Shown: positions 43,641 through 56,836 of the stretch, in pieces
How the letters are laid out: every line of letters begins with the position of its first letter
How positions within the stretch are numbered: the stretch's first letter is position 1
Assembly: GCA_030549175.1 (NCBI GenBank)
Contig: JAUKUA010000002.1
Coordinates: 4,898,001 to 4,962,000 of the forward strand
Direction of reading: 5' to 3'
Origin: Lasiosphaeris hirsuta
Lineage: Eukaryota; Ascomycota; Sordariomycetes; Sordariales; Lasiosphaeriaceae
Length of the DNA stretch: 64,000 bases
Notes under the pieces: model-generated
Databases searched by the model: none
What the model was told of the DNA's origin: nothing
The model's input: only the letters and a program-made list of their open reading frames with translations
Program-made: the position numbers and the translations under genes

Positions 43641-46600
43641 GTGCTGATTTGCTTCTTATTGGCTTGTGTATCATTTATACTGGCATGCGCAAGTGGCCGC
43701 TGCCAGCTCTGGAGAACACTGTTTCACGTCGATATCGACTTTCAACGTGACATGGTCGTGTTCACACTGGTTTGATGATAGTTCTGTTGACACTGGTTAC
43801 GCTTTCCTGTTCATGGTCGGCTTCGCGGTGAACTGTTAACGTCGACATTAGTCGTTTCAACAGTGGGTGACACTGTTCACGTTCGACATCGACTGACGGT
43901 CAACGTCGACATTGGTCGTGTTCACACTGGTTCGACGCTATTTGACGCGGGTCACTGTTCGACATTGGATTCAACGGTAAACACTGTCAACGTCGACATT
44001 AGTCGTGTTCGACACTGGGTTCGACGCTCTTTCACGTTCGACGACATTGGTTCTGTCAACACTGTCTACACTTTCGACGCTATTCATGGTCGGCCTCGAC
44101 GCAAACTGTTGACGTCGCATTAGTCGTGGTTAACACTGGTTCAACGGTAACACTTTGACGTCGACGGTTCAACTGTACACTTTGACGTCGACATTAGTCG
44201 TTCAAACTGGGTGCGCTGTCACGTTCGACATCGACTGACGGTCGTCGACATTGTTCGTCCAAAATGTCCATTGGTCATGCACTGTCAACGCTCAACATTG
44301 AAAATGACATGACTCAACATGTCGACAGTCGACGTTCTGGTCTTGTCCTCGTTCTACTCGACCTAGCTGCTTACACTGATCTGGTCGACATTGGAGTACA
44401 CTGGTCACATCTTGGCGATCTTGAATATTGCATCTTGGGATATGGCATGGGATATTGTATCTTCGCATCTTGGCTCTAGCATCCTGGCATCCTGGCATCC
44501 TGGCATCCTGGCATCCTGGCATCCTGGCATCCTGGCATCCTGGCATCCTGGCATCCTGGCATCCTGGCATCCTGGCATCCTGGCATCTTGGCACTGGGCA
44601 TCTTGGAATATTGCATCTTGGCTCTTGGCACTTGGCATCTTGCGAATCTTTAACATCTCTTCTCTCTTCCATCAACATCGACATCAACATCTTCCATCCG
44701 ACTTGCCATCGACATCGACATCGACATTGAGATCTGCGTTTACATTTACATATTTGGCGGCATCTTGGATCTGGTTCTGATGGCATTTTGGATATACATG
44801 TTTGGATCTGCATTTTGGATTTGCATTTTGGATATGCATTTTGGATTGGCATCCTTTGAATTGGTATCTTTGGATAGGCATCTGGTTCGCATTTGTGGCA
44901 TTTGGTTCACATCTGGCATCACATCTCCCATCTCATCTCCATCTCAACTCACATGTCAGCACATCTCGCATCTGGTTCACATCTGCACATCGGTCACTCG
45001 GTCACATCTGTTCACATCTCGTCACATCTGGCATCTGGCATCGCATCGCATCTCGCATCTCGCATCTCGCATCTAGTTCACATCTGGCATCACATCTGGC
45101 TCACATCCCATCTCAACTCACATCTACTCACATCTCGCATCTGGTTCACATCAGTCAACATGGTTGTGGTTGGTTCACGTCTGCCGAGTCATTCATCGTC
45201 TTCAACGGATTCGACTCCATCTCGAATCGCTGAGAATCTAGTTGATCGGTTCGACACTGATGAGTCAACTCTGCAAGTCGATCACCGCGTCAACACGCTT
45301 CACTGCTTCGTCTGGTCAAACTGTTCATTCGACATGTCCATGGTTGGCTGACACTTGTCGATTGGTCACTGTCGACCAAAGTCAACTTCATAAGTTCGAC
45401 GCGAACCATGAGTTCCAGTTCGACTATCGACGTCTGCTGGACGTTGGCCAACCTGGATCGTCTGTTCAATTCGATATTCCGTGGTCACAGTTCCGTTCGA
45501 CATGTTAATTTGATTGGTTGGACATGAGTTCGACACGAGGTTCGACACGAGGTTGGACACGAGGTTCGACACGATTTCGACACGAGTTCGGCACGAGTTC
45601 GACACGAGGTTCAACACGAGTTCGACACTGTACGTCAGAGTCAACATTCAGGAGTCATGTACCACATCCGTACATCTGGTTCGACTCACATCCGTCATCT
45701 GGTTCGACTCACATCCGTCATCTGGTTCGACACATCCACATCTGGTCACGTCGACATGGCTTGGTACGTCTTCAACTAACATGATCGTCGACGTTTCAAC
45801 CGCTCCCGGCGACATTCAGGTCGGGACAGGTTCGGGACTCGTGCATCCTCTTGCTACGTTGGTTGCGTTATCAAGTTCGACCCGGTTGGCTAGTTCATCT
45901 ACGTCTGGTTTGCATCTACGTCTGGCTTGAGTTTGAAGACAGTTTGAAGTTCGACATGGTTCAGTCAACTCTGGTCTCAACATCTGGGTTCAACACTGAC
46001 TTGACACTGTTCAACATGGTTCAAACTGTCGCATGGGACATGGTCGACATTGGTTTGTGGGACTGGTTTGTGGGTTCGGTTTGTGGGTTCGGCTTTGGCT
46101 CTGGCTTTGCTCTAGATTTGCTCTGCTCTGGCTTTGCTCTGGCTCTGACTCTGCTCTGACTCTGACTCTGCTCTGGCTGCTCTGACTCTGCTCTACCTTC
46201 TTCGAGTCACATCACATTGAGTTCAACCAGACATCTGACAGTTCGCTTCGATATCTTTCGACATGGTCGACGTCGACAGCTCCTGGTTCGTATCTGCGTC
46301 AATATCTTTCGACATTTGACATTCTATGTTGACCGACTGGTTCAACACTGGCTCAAACTATCAGGTTAATGGCTGACAGGGGTTCGATCTACTTGACCGC
46401 CAGTTACATGGATTCGCACGTTCCGGTGATCCGAGATGCGCGTCTGCTGTATCTGGTGCGTTAATGTCTGCTAGTTTGGTTTGCATCCGTCGACGTTTGT
46501 TCAACACGAACTTCATCTTGACATTGGCGTCTCGTTGACATTATGTTTCGTCTGGACTGGGTTTGAGTCTGGTTCACTGTTCTGTTCACTGTTCACTGGA

Positions 46601-47877
46601 TTCGACTCTGGCCCTCGGCTTGTCCCTGGATTCACTGGATTCAACGTCATCCGTCGACGCATCGCCGACCATACATCTGTTCTCTGCTATCTGCATCGAC
46701 ATCTCCCTGGATTAGCACTTTGGGTTCGACTTGACGTCCATGAGTTCGACCTTGCATCTACGTCAACCTGGCTTCGACTGTTGACGCTTGGACATGGTTA
46801 CATGGGTTCGTGGTTCACGCTCGTCATGAGTTTGACTGTCGCATGAGTTGACTTTCGACACGAGTTGCATTCATCTTGATACTGTCGTGGGTTCTGTTAA
46901 GCTTGCATTTTCTTGATGTCTATGTTGCGGTTCGTGTTCCTTTTCGTGTTCCTTTTCGTATTCGTGTTCCTGTTCCTGTTTGTGTTTCTGTTCGTGTTCC
47001 TGTTCTGTTCACGTTCTGCATAGTTCGACTGACGATTCGACTGTCGACATCTTGATATCTTCGACTGGCGTTGAGTCACTTCATCTTGTCCCTTGCGTAT
47101 TGAGTCGTTCAACGTCGTCGATCGTCTGTTCAACAGACGATCACTGTCAGTCGAGGTCTACGTCGATCCCGATTCATATCCAAGCCTGCACGGGTTCGAC
47201 TACGTCTGCGTCAGGTTACAGTCGACTCGAGGTCAACATCACTTTGTCCATTCAACGCTGTTCAGGCCACATGAAACTTTATGACATTGGCGTCGGACAT
47301 TGTATTCGTCTGGGTTTGAGTCTGGACTGATGCTGGTTCAACTCTGGTTCCTGGTTTTACTAGATCACTGGATTCAACTCTGGTTTGACTCTGGAATCAC
47401 TGCATCACTGGATTCACTAAATTCGACTGGATCACTTGATTCAACTCTCGGTTCGACTCTGGTTTAGGATCACAATTCACTGCCACTCTGTCGACTGTTT
47501 AACTATGGACTCGACTGTGACGAATCACAATCTAATCACAATCACATTCGAAAGTTCAACATCGACATCTACTCATCTACCAACTTTCGACATCTGCCGG
47601 ATTCAGTGTCAACGTCTATAAAGTTCGACGTTCGACCGACGTTCGACTGACGTTCCATTATCATGGTTCGACTCCTGCTCGACTATTGCGTCATCTCGGT
47701 CTGGATCAGATTCCACCATCTAATCCCACTGAGTTGACTGGCTCATTTGGTTCACTACGTCGACTGACTTGTTGATTGGTTCATCTACGTCTCTCGAGTC
47801 TGGCGCATGACTCAACATTGCTGAGTTGCATAATTCCCTGCGTCACTGGGCCTGGATTCGATGCGTCTACATGGAGT
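43641..47877. repeat. Cryptic simple-sequence domain, pyrimidine-rich plus strand, part 1
   Basis: Endless variants of GTTCGACACTGG, GTCGACATTAGTCG, CACATCTGG, CATCTCG and TTCGACACGAGG. Includes a perfect octamer array at 44480 and a 12-bp ACACGAGGTTCG array near 45530-45620. No convincing gene. Confidence 0.6.
44480..44583. repeat. Perfect 8-bp array, CATCCTGG x 13
   Basis: Thirteen exact copies, then a run of CATCTTGG-like derivatives. Related to the CATCTGGG octamers at 52573. Confidence 0.95.
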
Positions 47878-48207
47878 TCATCTGCGAGTCGCTGATTCTA
47901 TTCTCACTGGTGCTGGTTCCTGACACTGGCACTGCACTGCACTGGCACTGTTTCTGGCTCCCTGGCTCCCTTCCTTCGCTGCTTCTTTCGCTCGACCGTT
48001 CAGTCTCGACATGCCTCGAGTTTGACATTCGCGGTTCGCTGGGTCTGTTTGCTGGCGTTGGTCGACTCGTTCCGGTTCGCTGGGTTGTGGTTTCTGAGTC
48101 GTCTCGCTTTTACTTTCTGTCCAACTGTCCAAGCTAAAGTCCCTGAACCAGAGCACCTGCAAGAATACCAACCTCAAGACAAGGACTGGTGTTGACTGAG
48201 ATTGCAT
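47878..48207 (-). CDS. Coding-like island, unknown protein fragment
   Basis: Minus frame of 109 codons with a hydrophilic, Gln/Glu/Arg/Ala-rich second half that looks protein-like, lying just downstream of the minus ORF at 48296-48715. The two could be exons of one gene, but no splice pair was established. The first codons overlap repeat words, so the start is uncertain. Confidence 0.25.
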   Translation of the reverse strand: MQSQSTPVLVLRLVFLQVLWFRDFSLDSWTESKSETTQKPQPSEPERVDQRQQTDPANRECQTRGMSRLNGRAKEAAKEGSQGARNSASAVQCQCQEPAPVRIESATRR

Positions 48208-48295
48208 GTCTCGTCAACTAGCGAATCTACGTTGTCTTTCATCGCGTCACATTTACATGTCATCTGTGACTTGAACAATTTCATCCGGTCTTCAT

Positions 48296-48715
48296 CTAGT
48301 CACTGTTTTCGTCTGGCATCTGATCCTGCTGAATTCTTGGCCGAGTTCCATCCGTTTGATCAAGATCACTTTGATCCCATGACATTCGATCCGACACTCG
48401 CAACATTGTTCGAAATCGTCCAGCCCTCTCCAAACCCAACACCACATTTACTACTCTTGCATCAAGATGTTGCTGAACCTTGTTGACCAGCACGGCAATT
48501 ACTTGATTTGCGTGCTCTGCTCGCTGATACTCCGACTCTGCACATTGGCGCTCCTGCTCTGCACGTTGATGGACAAATGCGAAATCGGCTTGCTTGGATT
48601 TACCCTGTTGGCGATGCGAGCTGTTCCGAAATTGATGATTATAATAATCCATTGGCGAATCGAGGATCTTGGACAGTTCTGGCGAATTGAGCAAGGCTGA
48701 TTTCGGTGTATCCAT
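48296..48715 (-). CDS. Hypothetical protein with a short coiled-coil segment
   Basis: From the ATG at 48713-48715 the frame runs 139 codons to a stop at 48296. The N-terminal 30 residues are rich in Pro/Ser/Leu. Residues 45-85 form a Glu/Gln/Arg/Ala heptad-like helix, followed by a Val/Leu-rich helix and a polar Asp/Gln tail. The local DNA lacks the repeat words of the surroundings. Plus-strand frames over the same interval are also open but shorter. No family recognised. It could be a single exon of a larger gene. Confidence 0.4.
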   Translation of the reverse strand: MDTPKSALLNSPELSKILDSPMDYYNHQFRNSSHRQQGKSKQADFAFVHQRAEQERQCAESEYQRAEHANQVIAVLVNKVQQHLDARVVNVVLGLERAGRFRTMLRVSDRMSWDQSDLDQTDGTRPRIQQDQMPDENSD

Positions 48716-51060
48716 AAACCCCAACCGAGAGGGATATCGTTCGAGGTTTGAGGTTCAGTCCACGGACGGTTTGAGGTTCGGTTTACGGAATCGATCTATC
48801 TAGACGATCTCGTCTAGTGAATCGATTTTCATCTCGCCTAGTGAATAGATTTTCATCTTGTCCAGTGAATCGATCATAAATCTCCATTGAGAGATTGTCA
48901 TCTCCATCGAGATTGAATCGGTCTCCATCTCCATCGAGATCGAATTGGTCTTTATATCCATCGAGAGATCGTTCATTGAGAATTAATCAAGGGATCTTCT
49001 CTTCCATCTTGTCTTGACGGTTAAGCAGACTCTGGCAGTGAACTGTATCTTGACCCTGGCTTTGACGGTCAGACTGCAGTGAATGTCTTGACCTTCTTTG
49101 ACGGTCAGACTGAATGGAGTCAGACTCGATCTTGGTTGACTGGTAATTTCGAGGAAAGTGCAGAGCAAGCGATTCCCCAGAACAAGATAAGGAGCAAGGG
49201 CAATGGCACAGGGTCAAGCGCAGAACCAGGCGAATGACGTAGGGTCAAGCGCAGGACCAGGCGAATGGCGCGGGGGCAAGCGTAGGGCCAGACGAATCAA
49301 GCGCAGAATCACAGAAGCGCAGCAGGAATGGCAACAGATGAGTCTGGTTATGGTCATCTCTCAGACGGGTCGCGCCATCATCTTGGTCGACTTCAGACCT
49401 CGTGTGCAGACAGCCATCGTTCAGACGGAATGCTCGTCTCCTTGTCTTCAAGAATTCGTCTGAGACGAGATTGGACGGTAGCACGGTAGCCTCTTTATAG
49501 AGGACGACAAAGGAGACTATGACCACGCAGAGGACGTTCAAAGAGATTATGACCGTGCCTCTACGCAAAGCTCAAAGGAGACTTCTCCAAGCTCCAGGAG
49601 ACATCGGCAAGGAGACCCAAGCTCTAGGACACCAAGCTCAAACGGTCCGATACGACAGTCACAGCAATCCCTGTGGCATCGATTTGGCTGTATAACACTC
49701 TGGGTATAACTAACTCCATGTGTTGGCATAATAACTATGTGTGTCTATTTCACGGAGCTCCACGGAGCTCTGCTGTTATCACCAGGAGAGATCATGCAAA
49801 GCATCTGATCTCATCTCTTCACAGAGCTCCATGAAGCTCTGCTGCTATCACCACGATGACATCACGCAAAGCATCTCATCTCATCTTCCGTCTTGTCTTT
49901 CTTCCGTCTTATCTTTCTTCCGTCTCTCCTCCATCTTCTGCTTCTGTCCATCCTCAATCTTCCGTTCTCCTCCCTCCATAGTCTGTCCATCCTCCATCTC
50001 TGTCTTCCGTCTTGGCTGAGCTTAAACACCATCGAGTGTCCATTTTCAATAAAAAATTTTCACGGAATCGTCAAATCAAATATAACTCAATCTCATGGAA
50101 TATGCCAACACATCTCATGCGTCAAATACAATTCTTGACTGCGTCCAAACACGATTCCATCTCATGTCACTACGTCGTTCAATTTATTCCTGAATGGTTC
50201 ATTTTCGTCGAATTCCATCGGATTCGCCAAATTCCGTCATATTCATCGAATTCATCAATTCCGTGGGATTCCCTCAAATTGATGGAATTCATCGAATTCA
50301 ACACTCAACCTCAAGACCCCTCCATCTCACGGAGCGTCGCCACTCCCTCGACCTCGTGCTGTAGCTCGCCGTCGCCGCGTCCAACTTAATCTCAGAGAAC
50401 GTCGAAGCCCGCGAAGCCAACACTCATCTCTGAATCTCGTTGCCTCGTCCAACGTAACCCTCTCACATCATGTAGAGACTTGGTGCAGCAGGTTTTTGGT
50501 GCAGCAGGTTCTTGGTGCAGCAGGTTCTCGGTGCAACAGAAAGTCGGTGCAGCAGATTTTCTGTGCAGGAGAAATCGGTGCAGGAGAAATTGGTGCAGAA
50601 ATCTCGGTTCCGGCCATACTATGATATCTTGGTTCCGGCACATATTACGACTAGGTTGGGGTCTGCCGTCTCGCTCCATCTTGGTAAGATGAGTTCTTTC
50701 ACCATCTTGGGTCCCGGGTTCGATCTTGGATTGGGTTCATCTTAGTTCGTTGGTTCGTCGGCTTAGTTCACTTGATTCACGTGGACTAGTTCAAAATCTA
50801 ACTCAACGTCGAGCAGGGTCCAAAGAGCATTGTCTAGAATTTACTTCCGTTCAGAAACTACTTCCGTCCAGAATTCTTCTTAGAATCTACTCCCAGAATC
50901 TGGATCTTGTCGAATCTTGTCGAGTCTGATCTCGTCTATATCATCAAATCTCGTCAATCTCGTCATCCATCATCCATCTTCTACCGAAATGTCAAAGTGA
51001 CCAAGGAGGCCGTGGAGCAGGTCTGCCTTTGACTCTGGATTCGCCATCTACTTCATCTGC

Positions 51061-51152
51061 ATTTGTTCTGCATTTGTTCTGCATTTGTTCTGCATTTGTT
51101 CTGCATCTGCTCTCTGCTCTCTGCTCTCTGCTCTCTGCTCTCTGCTCTCTGC
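51061..51152. repeat. Adjacent 11-bp and 7-bp perfect arrays
   Basis: ATTTGTTCTGC x 4 (51061-51104), then ATCTGC, then TCTCTGC x 6 (51111-51152). The shorter unit appears derived from the end of the longer one. Confidence 0.9.
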
Positions 51153-52572
51153 TCTCATCTACTCTCATCTTCATCGTCATCTTCACCTTCACCTTCATAT
51201 CCATCACTCATCCCATCTAACACAGGCCTAGCCTCCAAACCACCTGAAAGAAGTATCTAACACCTGAAAGAAGTATCTACCACCAGAAGCATCTACCAAC
51301 AGAAGCATCCACCAGGAGCATCTACCAACAGAAGCATCCACCAGGGGCATCTACCACCAAAAGCATCCACCGAAGCATCTACCACCAGAAGTATCTACCT
51401 AATGGAGACCTCGATCTAGCTGAGCTCATGCTATCTGGCAACACATTTCTGAGCCATGATAGATCGCCATGAAGCTCGCCAAGAAGCTCGCCATGATATA
51501 GCGTGATTGCCAGTAGCCATGAAGCAACTTTGGCTACTGGACACATTTAAGCTGGATTCTGGATTCATCCGTCGACATCTTGTTCCTGTTCATGCATCAA
51601 TGACAATACAATCTCATCAATGACAATACAAATCTCATCTGCATCGGCGTCGATCTGCTCTAGCTCGCTCTCGCTGCGATATCTGTACCTGGCTCTGCTC
51701 TGGCTCTCTGCTCTGTCTCTCAGTCGGGCTCTCTACTGTCTCTCTGCTGTCTCTCTGCTGTCTTTGTACTCTGTCTACTCTGTCTGCTCTCGCGCTCTGG
51801 CTGCTGCCTACTCTGTATGCATCGACATCGCCACGTCCACTTTAATATCTACACCAATATCCAGTCCAGCTTAATCAACTCTAGGTTTGACATTTTAATT
51901 TAACATTACTTTCATCAAGACGTCTTAATATCTACGTCGAGTTTCTTCGTCTGACCTTGCTAAGCTCGACACAAGAGTTCATTCCGTCGGTGTCATGGAA
52001 TGTTCCTAATTTCCACATCGGTCATCGTCCGCAGTCAGAAGTCAGACAAAATACCGAGGGACAGCAGCCACTTTATGCTCGAAACCCTGATCGTCATAAG
52101 CATATTCATCCTGATGGCAAGCTGAGGTTGTTCATCTTGTTCATCTCGTCAACGAGGGAGTTGACGGTTACGACGGAAGGTCACGATGGAAGGTCACGAC
52201 GGACGGTCAACAATGTGGAACGGTGTCGTTACAAAGGGAGAGACGAGACGACGGAATGGTTATTAACGACGGAGGTTGACGACGTGAACATGTGTTAACG
52301 CCGTGTCTCGTCAACGACACGTCTCATCAACGACGCGGAACGGTCATCTTCACCGACACGGAACGTCATCAACGACGCGGAACGATGTTATCTTCGACAT
52401 GGAACGGTGCCTGTGCCTGCCATCGACGCGAACAGTGTCAACAACACGGCGTGTCAACGCGTCTCGTCAACGCGTACGTGCTGCCGACTGCAGTGACGGT
52501 AATAGTCGAAACAGCTCGCTGTCTGCATCTAGGTCTAGTCTGCTGCAGGGCATCTGAGTCTAGTCTGCTACC

Positions 52573-52652
52573 GGGCATCTGGGCATCTGGGCACCTGGGC
52601 ATCTGGGCATCTGGGCATCTGGGCATCTGGGCATCTCGGCATCTCGGAATCT
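52573..52652. repeat. 8-bp array, GGGCATCT-type x 10
   Basis: Ten octamers, seven identical, one with a C for the T, and the last two starting with C. It has the same period and nearly the same letters as the 44480 array 8 kb away. Confidence 0.9.
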
Positions 52653-55157
52653 GCTGCATCTGCTGCATCTGCTGCATATCCTACCTTTGTCGATATCTAC
52701 GTGTCGATATCTACGTGTCGACTTGTTCAAGCTATTATTATGGTATGTACGTCTACTCCGATATTCACGTCTACTCTGATATTCACGTCAATATCCATTC
52801 AAACTTGATCAACTCTTGGTTGGACATCTCCCTTAACACTTACCTCTCTTCAGGACACATTGATATCTACTTTGAGTTGATCTGTTCATTTACAAAGTCA
52901 ATGTTTGCGTGTATTTCACGTTCCCCTCCAATCCAACCTGTTCTGGATCGTTGCCGCACCTATCGCCATCAACGATCGACCATCGCTGCCATTGACGCTG
53001 GAATCTGCCATCACCGCATCGACGCCACCGCTGCCATAACAGCGCATCGCCGCCCACTGCCATCGACATGTGTCGTCTCCTTCAATATGGGAATTGTGTC
53101 GTCTTGATTCAAGTCGTAGTCGTCGATCCTATAGGCATCACATGTTGCTGGTCGACACAGCATAACTGCATCGCGACTTTGGTGGTTGCATGTTATGAGT
53201 TCCTGTTGAACTGGCTGCTTCGACTCCGACTCGCTCGACTGCTTGGACCTGGTTCGACCGGATTCCATGTCAACGCTGAGTCGACCGGATTCGCCATGTC
53301 GACACGAGTTCAACCTGTTTGACCTAGATTCACACTGGCTTCATTTGGCTTCGACTGGTTCAACTACTTTGACTTTGACTCCGACTCCGACTCTTCGACT
53401 CCGACTCTTCGACTGGCTTTGACTGCTTCGACCTGCTTGGCCTGGATTCGTTCCAACTCTTTACTGCTTCAACCCAGATTCACATCTGTTTCAGTACTGG
53501 GTTCGACGGCTTCGACTGGCTTCAACTTGGCTTACTACTTTGACTACTCTGACTCCTTCGACTCTGACTCCTTCGACACTATTTCCTGGACGCCTAGTTA
53601 ACACTATTTGACTTGGTTTGACCTGGATTCACACTGGCTTCATTTGCTTCGACTGGCTCCAACTTGGCTTTGACTACTTTGACTCCTTCGACTTGGCTTC
53701 GACACTATTTCCTGGATACACTATTTGACCTGCTTGACCTAGATTCACTCTTAACACTAGGTTGGACTTGGTTTGACCTGGATTCACATCTGGTCAACAC
53801 TGGCTGCCTGTTGACACTATTCGAGGTCTACATATTATTGCTGGCTTGACCTGTTGATCTGGTCCACTGGATTCACATCTATACCGCACTGCTTCGACTG
53901 GCTTGACTGGCTTGACTGGAATGGCTTGACTGGCTTCACTGGCTTAATACTTTGACTCCTTCGACTCCTTCGACTGGCACTGGCTTCGACACTGTTAACT
54001 TGGCTTTGGCTATATTCGACCTACATCCACGTTTACACTGGCTTCGAATTCCGGTTCGACACTGTTCGACCTACTTGACCTGCTTGACTAGATTCATATC
54101 TGGTTCAATACTGTTGGACTTGGTGACCGCTTTGAACGGACTCACGCCTAACACTAGCCACGCAACACTGGCCACGCAACACTGGCTTCGACCTGCCTTT
54201 GACCTGGTTTCGACCTGCCTTTGACCTGGTTTTAACTTAGATTCACATCTTCAACACGGCTCCGACACGTTGACCTGTTCAACTCTGGACTCACATCTGC
54301 TCAATACGGCTTCGACTTGGCTTCGACTGGCTTTGACGGCTTTGACGGCTTTGACGGCTTGACGGCTTTGACTGGCTGACTGGCTTCGACCGATTTATCT
54401 ACGTCACCACCGAGTTCGACCCGCCTTGACCCGGTTTTAACCCTCACATCTCAACACGGCTTCACTCTTTGACCTTCAACTCTGGATTTACATCCCAACA
54501 CGGCTTCACTCTGACCTTTCAACTCTGGATTCGCATTTCAACACGCTTCACTCTTTGACCTTCAACTCTGGATTCACATCTCAACACTGCTTGGACAATT
54601 CGACCGGCTTCATCTGCGTTGAGCTGGCTTAACTTGGCTTGACTCTTCGACTCAACTGGCTGACCAAGCATCTAGTTCAACTTTGAGATCTAGGTTATTG
54701 CTGGCTTCACAGCTTCACGGCTTCGATACTGTTTGACTAGATTCGTGGTTCAATACTGGGTTCGACTGGGTTCGACGGTTTCGACAGCTTCAACGGCTTC
54801 GTATCTACGTCGATATTGACGACTTCTTGCCTGTTCAACACTGAGTTCACACACACCGACACTGGCGACTGGCGACTGGTTGACTGGCTTCAACTGTTCA
54901 ACCTGCTGACCTGGCTTCACCTGCTCGACTGCCTGGATTCAATCTGGTCACTGGCTCCTCTGTCCACCTGGCTTGACCTGGCTTGATTCATCCATGTTAA
55001 CACGTTGACCTGGCTGGATTCATCCATGTTAACACCGTTGACCTGACTTGGTTCACATCTGGCTTTGACTGACTACTTTGACTCCAATTGCTCACATCTA
55101 CATCGCACTGAGTTCGTGGCTTGCCTGTTCAACCTAGATTGTGACGGCTGGCACGCA

Positions 55158-55365
55158 TGTCACACACCGTCACGTAAACTCCTCCCACCAAAAAGATAGC
55201 CATTCACTGTCAGTATGGAGGCCATTCACTGGAAAAGAACAAGTGGCCCGAGTCCAGAACCGGCCACCACTCGATTCTTCCTCCTCTCTCTCCTTAGCTT
55301 GTTTTTACACAATTAAGGATAGGTTATTGCAGCATTGTCTCTCTTCATCCTGACCTGCCGTGACA
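55158..55365. repeat. Inverted copy of the 27435-27640 element
   Basis: Plus strand from TGTCACACACCG to CCGTGACA matches the reverse complement of 27435-27640 through most of its length, including CTTAGCTTGTTTTTACACAA. It is an unmutated island in the cryptic repeats. The direct repeats seen around the other copy are absent here. Confidence 0.75.
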
Positions 55366-56836
55366 TAGATCGCATCTCCAACACTGGCATAACCGCTTAC
55401 CTGGATTCATCTGGTTTACACTGGACCTGGACGGAATTCGCATCTACGTCGATACTGAGTTTGAACTGGCTGACCTGTTTGACCTGGTTTCCCGGCTTTG
55501 ACCTAGATCGCATTGCTCAACACTGACTGGAATCGTATCTACGTCGACTCTATTCGACCTGACCTACTTTGAACTAGTTTGACCTGTTTGGATTCGTCTA
55601 GTTTAACACTAGACTGGCTTGACTGGCTTTATCTACGTTAACAGGCTTCGATACTGTCCGGCTTTGGCCTAGATTAGTATCTGGTTCAACACTGGCTTGA
55701 CTGGTGATTGGCTTCGACCTGGCTTTTACTTGGATTCCCATCTACGGACACTTTGACCTTATCGTATCAACTTTGACCGGAATCTGTTCAACACGCTTCT
55801 GGAACTGGTTCTGTTTCAGCACTGCTTCGACGGCTTCAACGGAACGGCTTCCAGCTTCCATCTACACACTGCTTCGACTCGACATCCCTTACGTTTACTG
55901 TTCGACTGTAATCGACACGGTTTATCTGCGCTCATCGGTTCGACTGGTCACTGGTTCGACAGTTCAACCTGGGTCATTGACTGGTTCAACAGTTCATTGA
56001 CTGAGTTCGACTGGTCACTGGTTCGACAGACTCGACATTGACTCTGGTTCATCGACATGCGTCGATATCATCAATTTATATCTAATCGACTCTGTTAACG
56101 ACATCTCGCTCATCTGTTCATACGTCGAATCTCGCTCATCAACTGACTCGACTCCCAACTGACTCGAGTCCGATTCGTTTGATTCATCAGACATCAGTCG
56201 TGGTCAAACTAATCATCGACCGTTTATCTGCTCGGTGACTGTTGTATCTGGTCGAATCGCTGACATGTCGACACTGCGTCAACATTTTGACATTAACGTT
56301 CTGGTAGGTCATTGCGCTGCCTGCGACACTTTGGAGGGTCCAGATTGGAATCTCGAGCGTCGGAATCTCGCGCTGCCTCGACGTCAGCTGAGTACGTCCA
56401 CTGAGTACGTCCACTGAAGCCACGTCTGAAGCCGCTGCTTGACGTCCACTGAAGCCGGACATCCACTAAAGCCGGACATTCACTGAAGCCGCTGCTTGAA
56501 ATTGTCAAGCGCCATCCCAAGTCCACGTCTCGAGATCGTACACCATCCCCGAATTTACCCAAAAGGTAATATGGCTACAGGCTGCCATCCCCAAAATTAT
56601 CCCAAAGGCACGCTGCCCAAGATCCACGGCAATACCTACATGCCATTCAACGTGGTAGCCGCAACGTCCAGGGCATTCCCTTTGAGCATCTGCATCTCGG
56701 TGTACATGCGAATTCCACGTGACGTCGACTGATCACATCTCGACATACATGAATCACATGTCGGGTTGAGGTCGACATTGCGAGTTCTACGTAGATTCGC
56801 ATCTGCTCTTTTTTGATATTGAGTTTGACTCTGGGT

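Larger units (their letters stand above)
48716..56836. repeat. Cryptic simple-sequence domain, pyrimidine-rich plus strand, part 2
   Basis: Variants of CTGGATTCACATCTGG, GACTGGCTTCGACTGG and TTTGACGGC dominate, especially at 53.2-56.1 kb. Small arrays are listed separately. A less repetitive stretch at 51957-52136 encodes a plausible 60-residue peptide in frame with repeats and may be an exon relic. 49203-49463 (86 codons from an ATG) is likewise possible but unsupported. At 50480-50600 an 18-bp TTGGTGCAGCAGGTTCTTGG-like unit is repeated about six times. Confidence 0.55.

Noticed and set aside
44480..44583. Regular array that could suggest CRISPR
   Set aside because: Pure 8-bp tandem without spacers, in eukaryotic repeat DNA.
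52292..53107. 271-codon open frame on the plus strand
   Set aside because: Runs through repeat words and the octamer array, and its composition changes with each word block. No continuous protein character.
55704..56000. 98-codon open frame in the GACTGG/TTCGAC word field
   Set aside because: Typical of the repeat vocabulary. Similar frames arise all along 53-58 kb.
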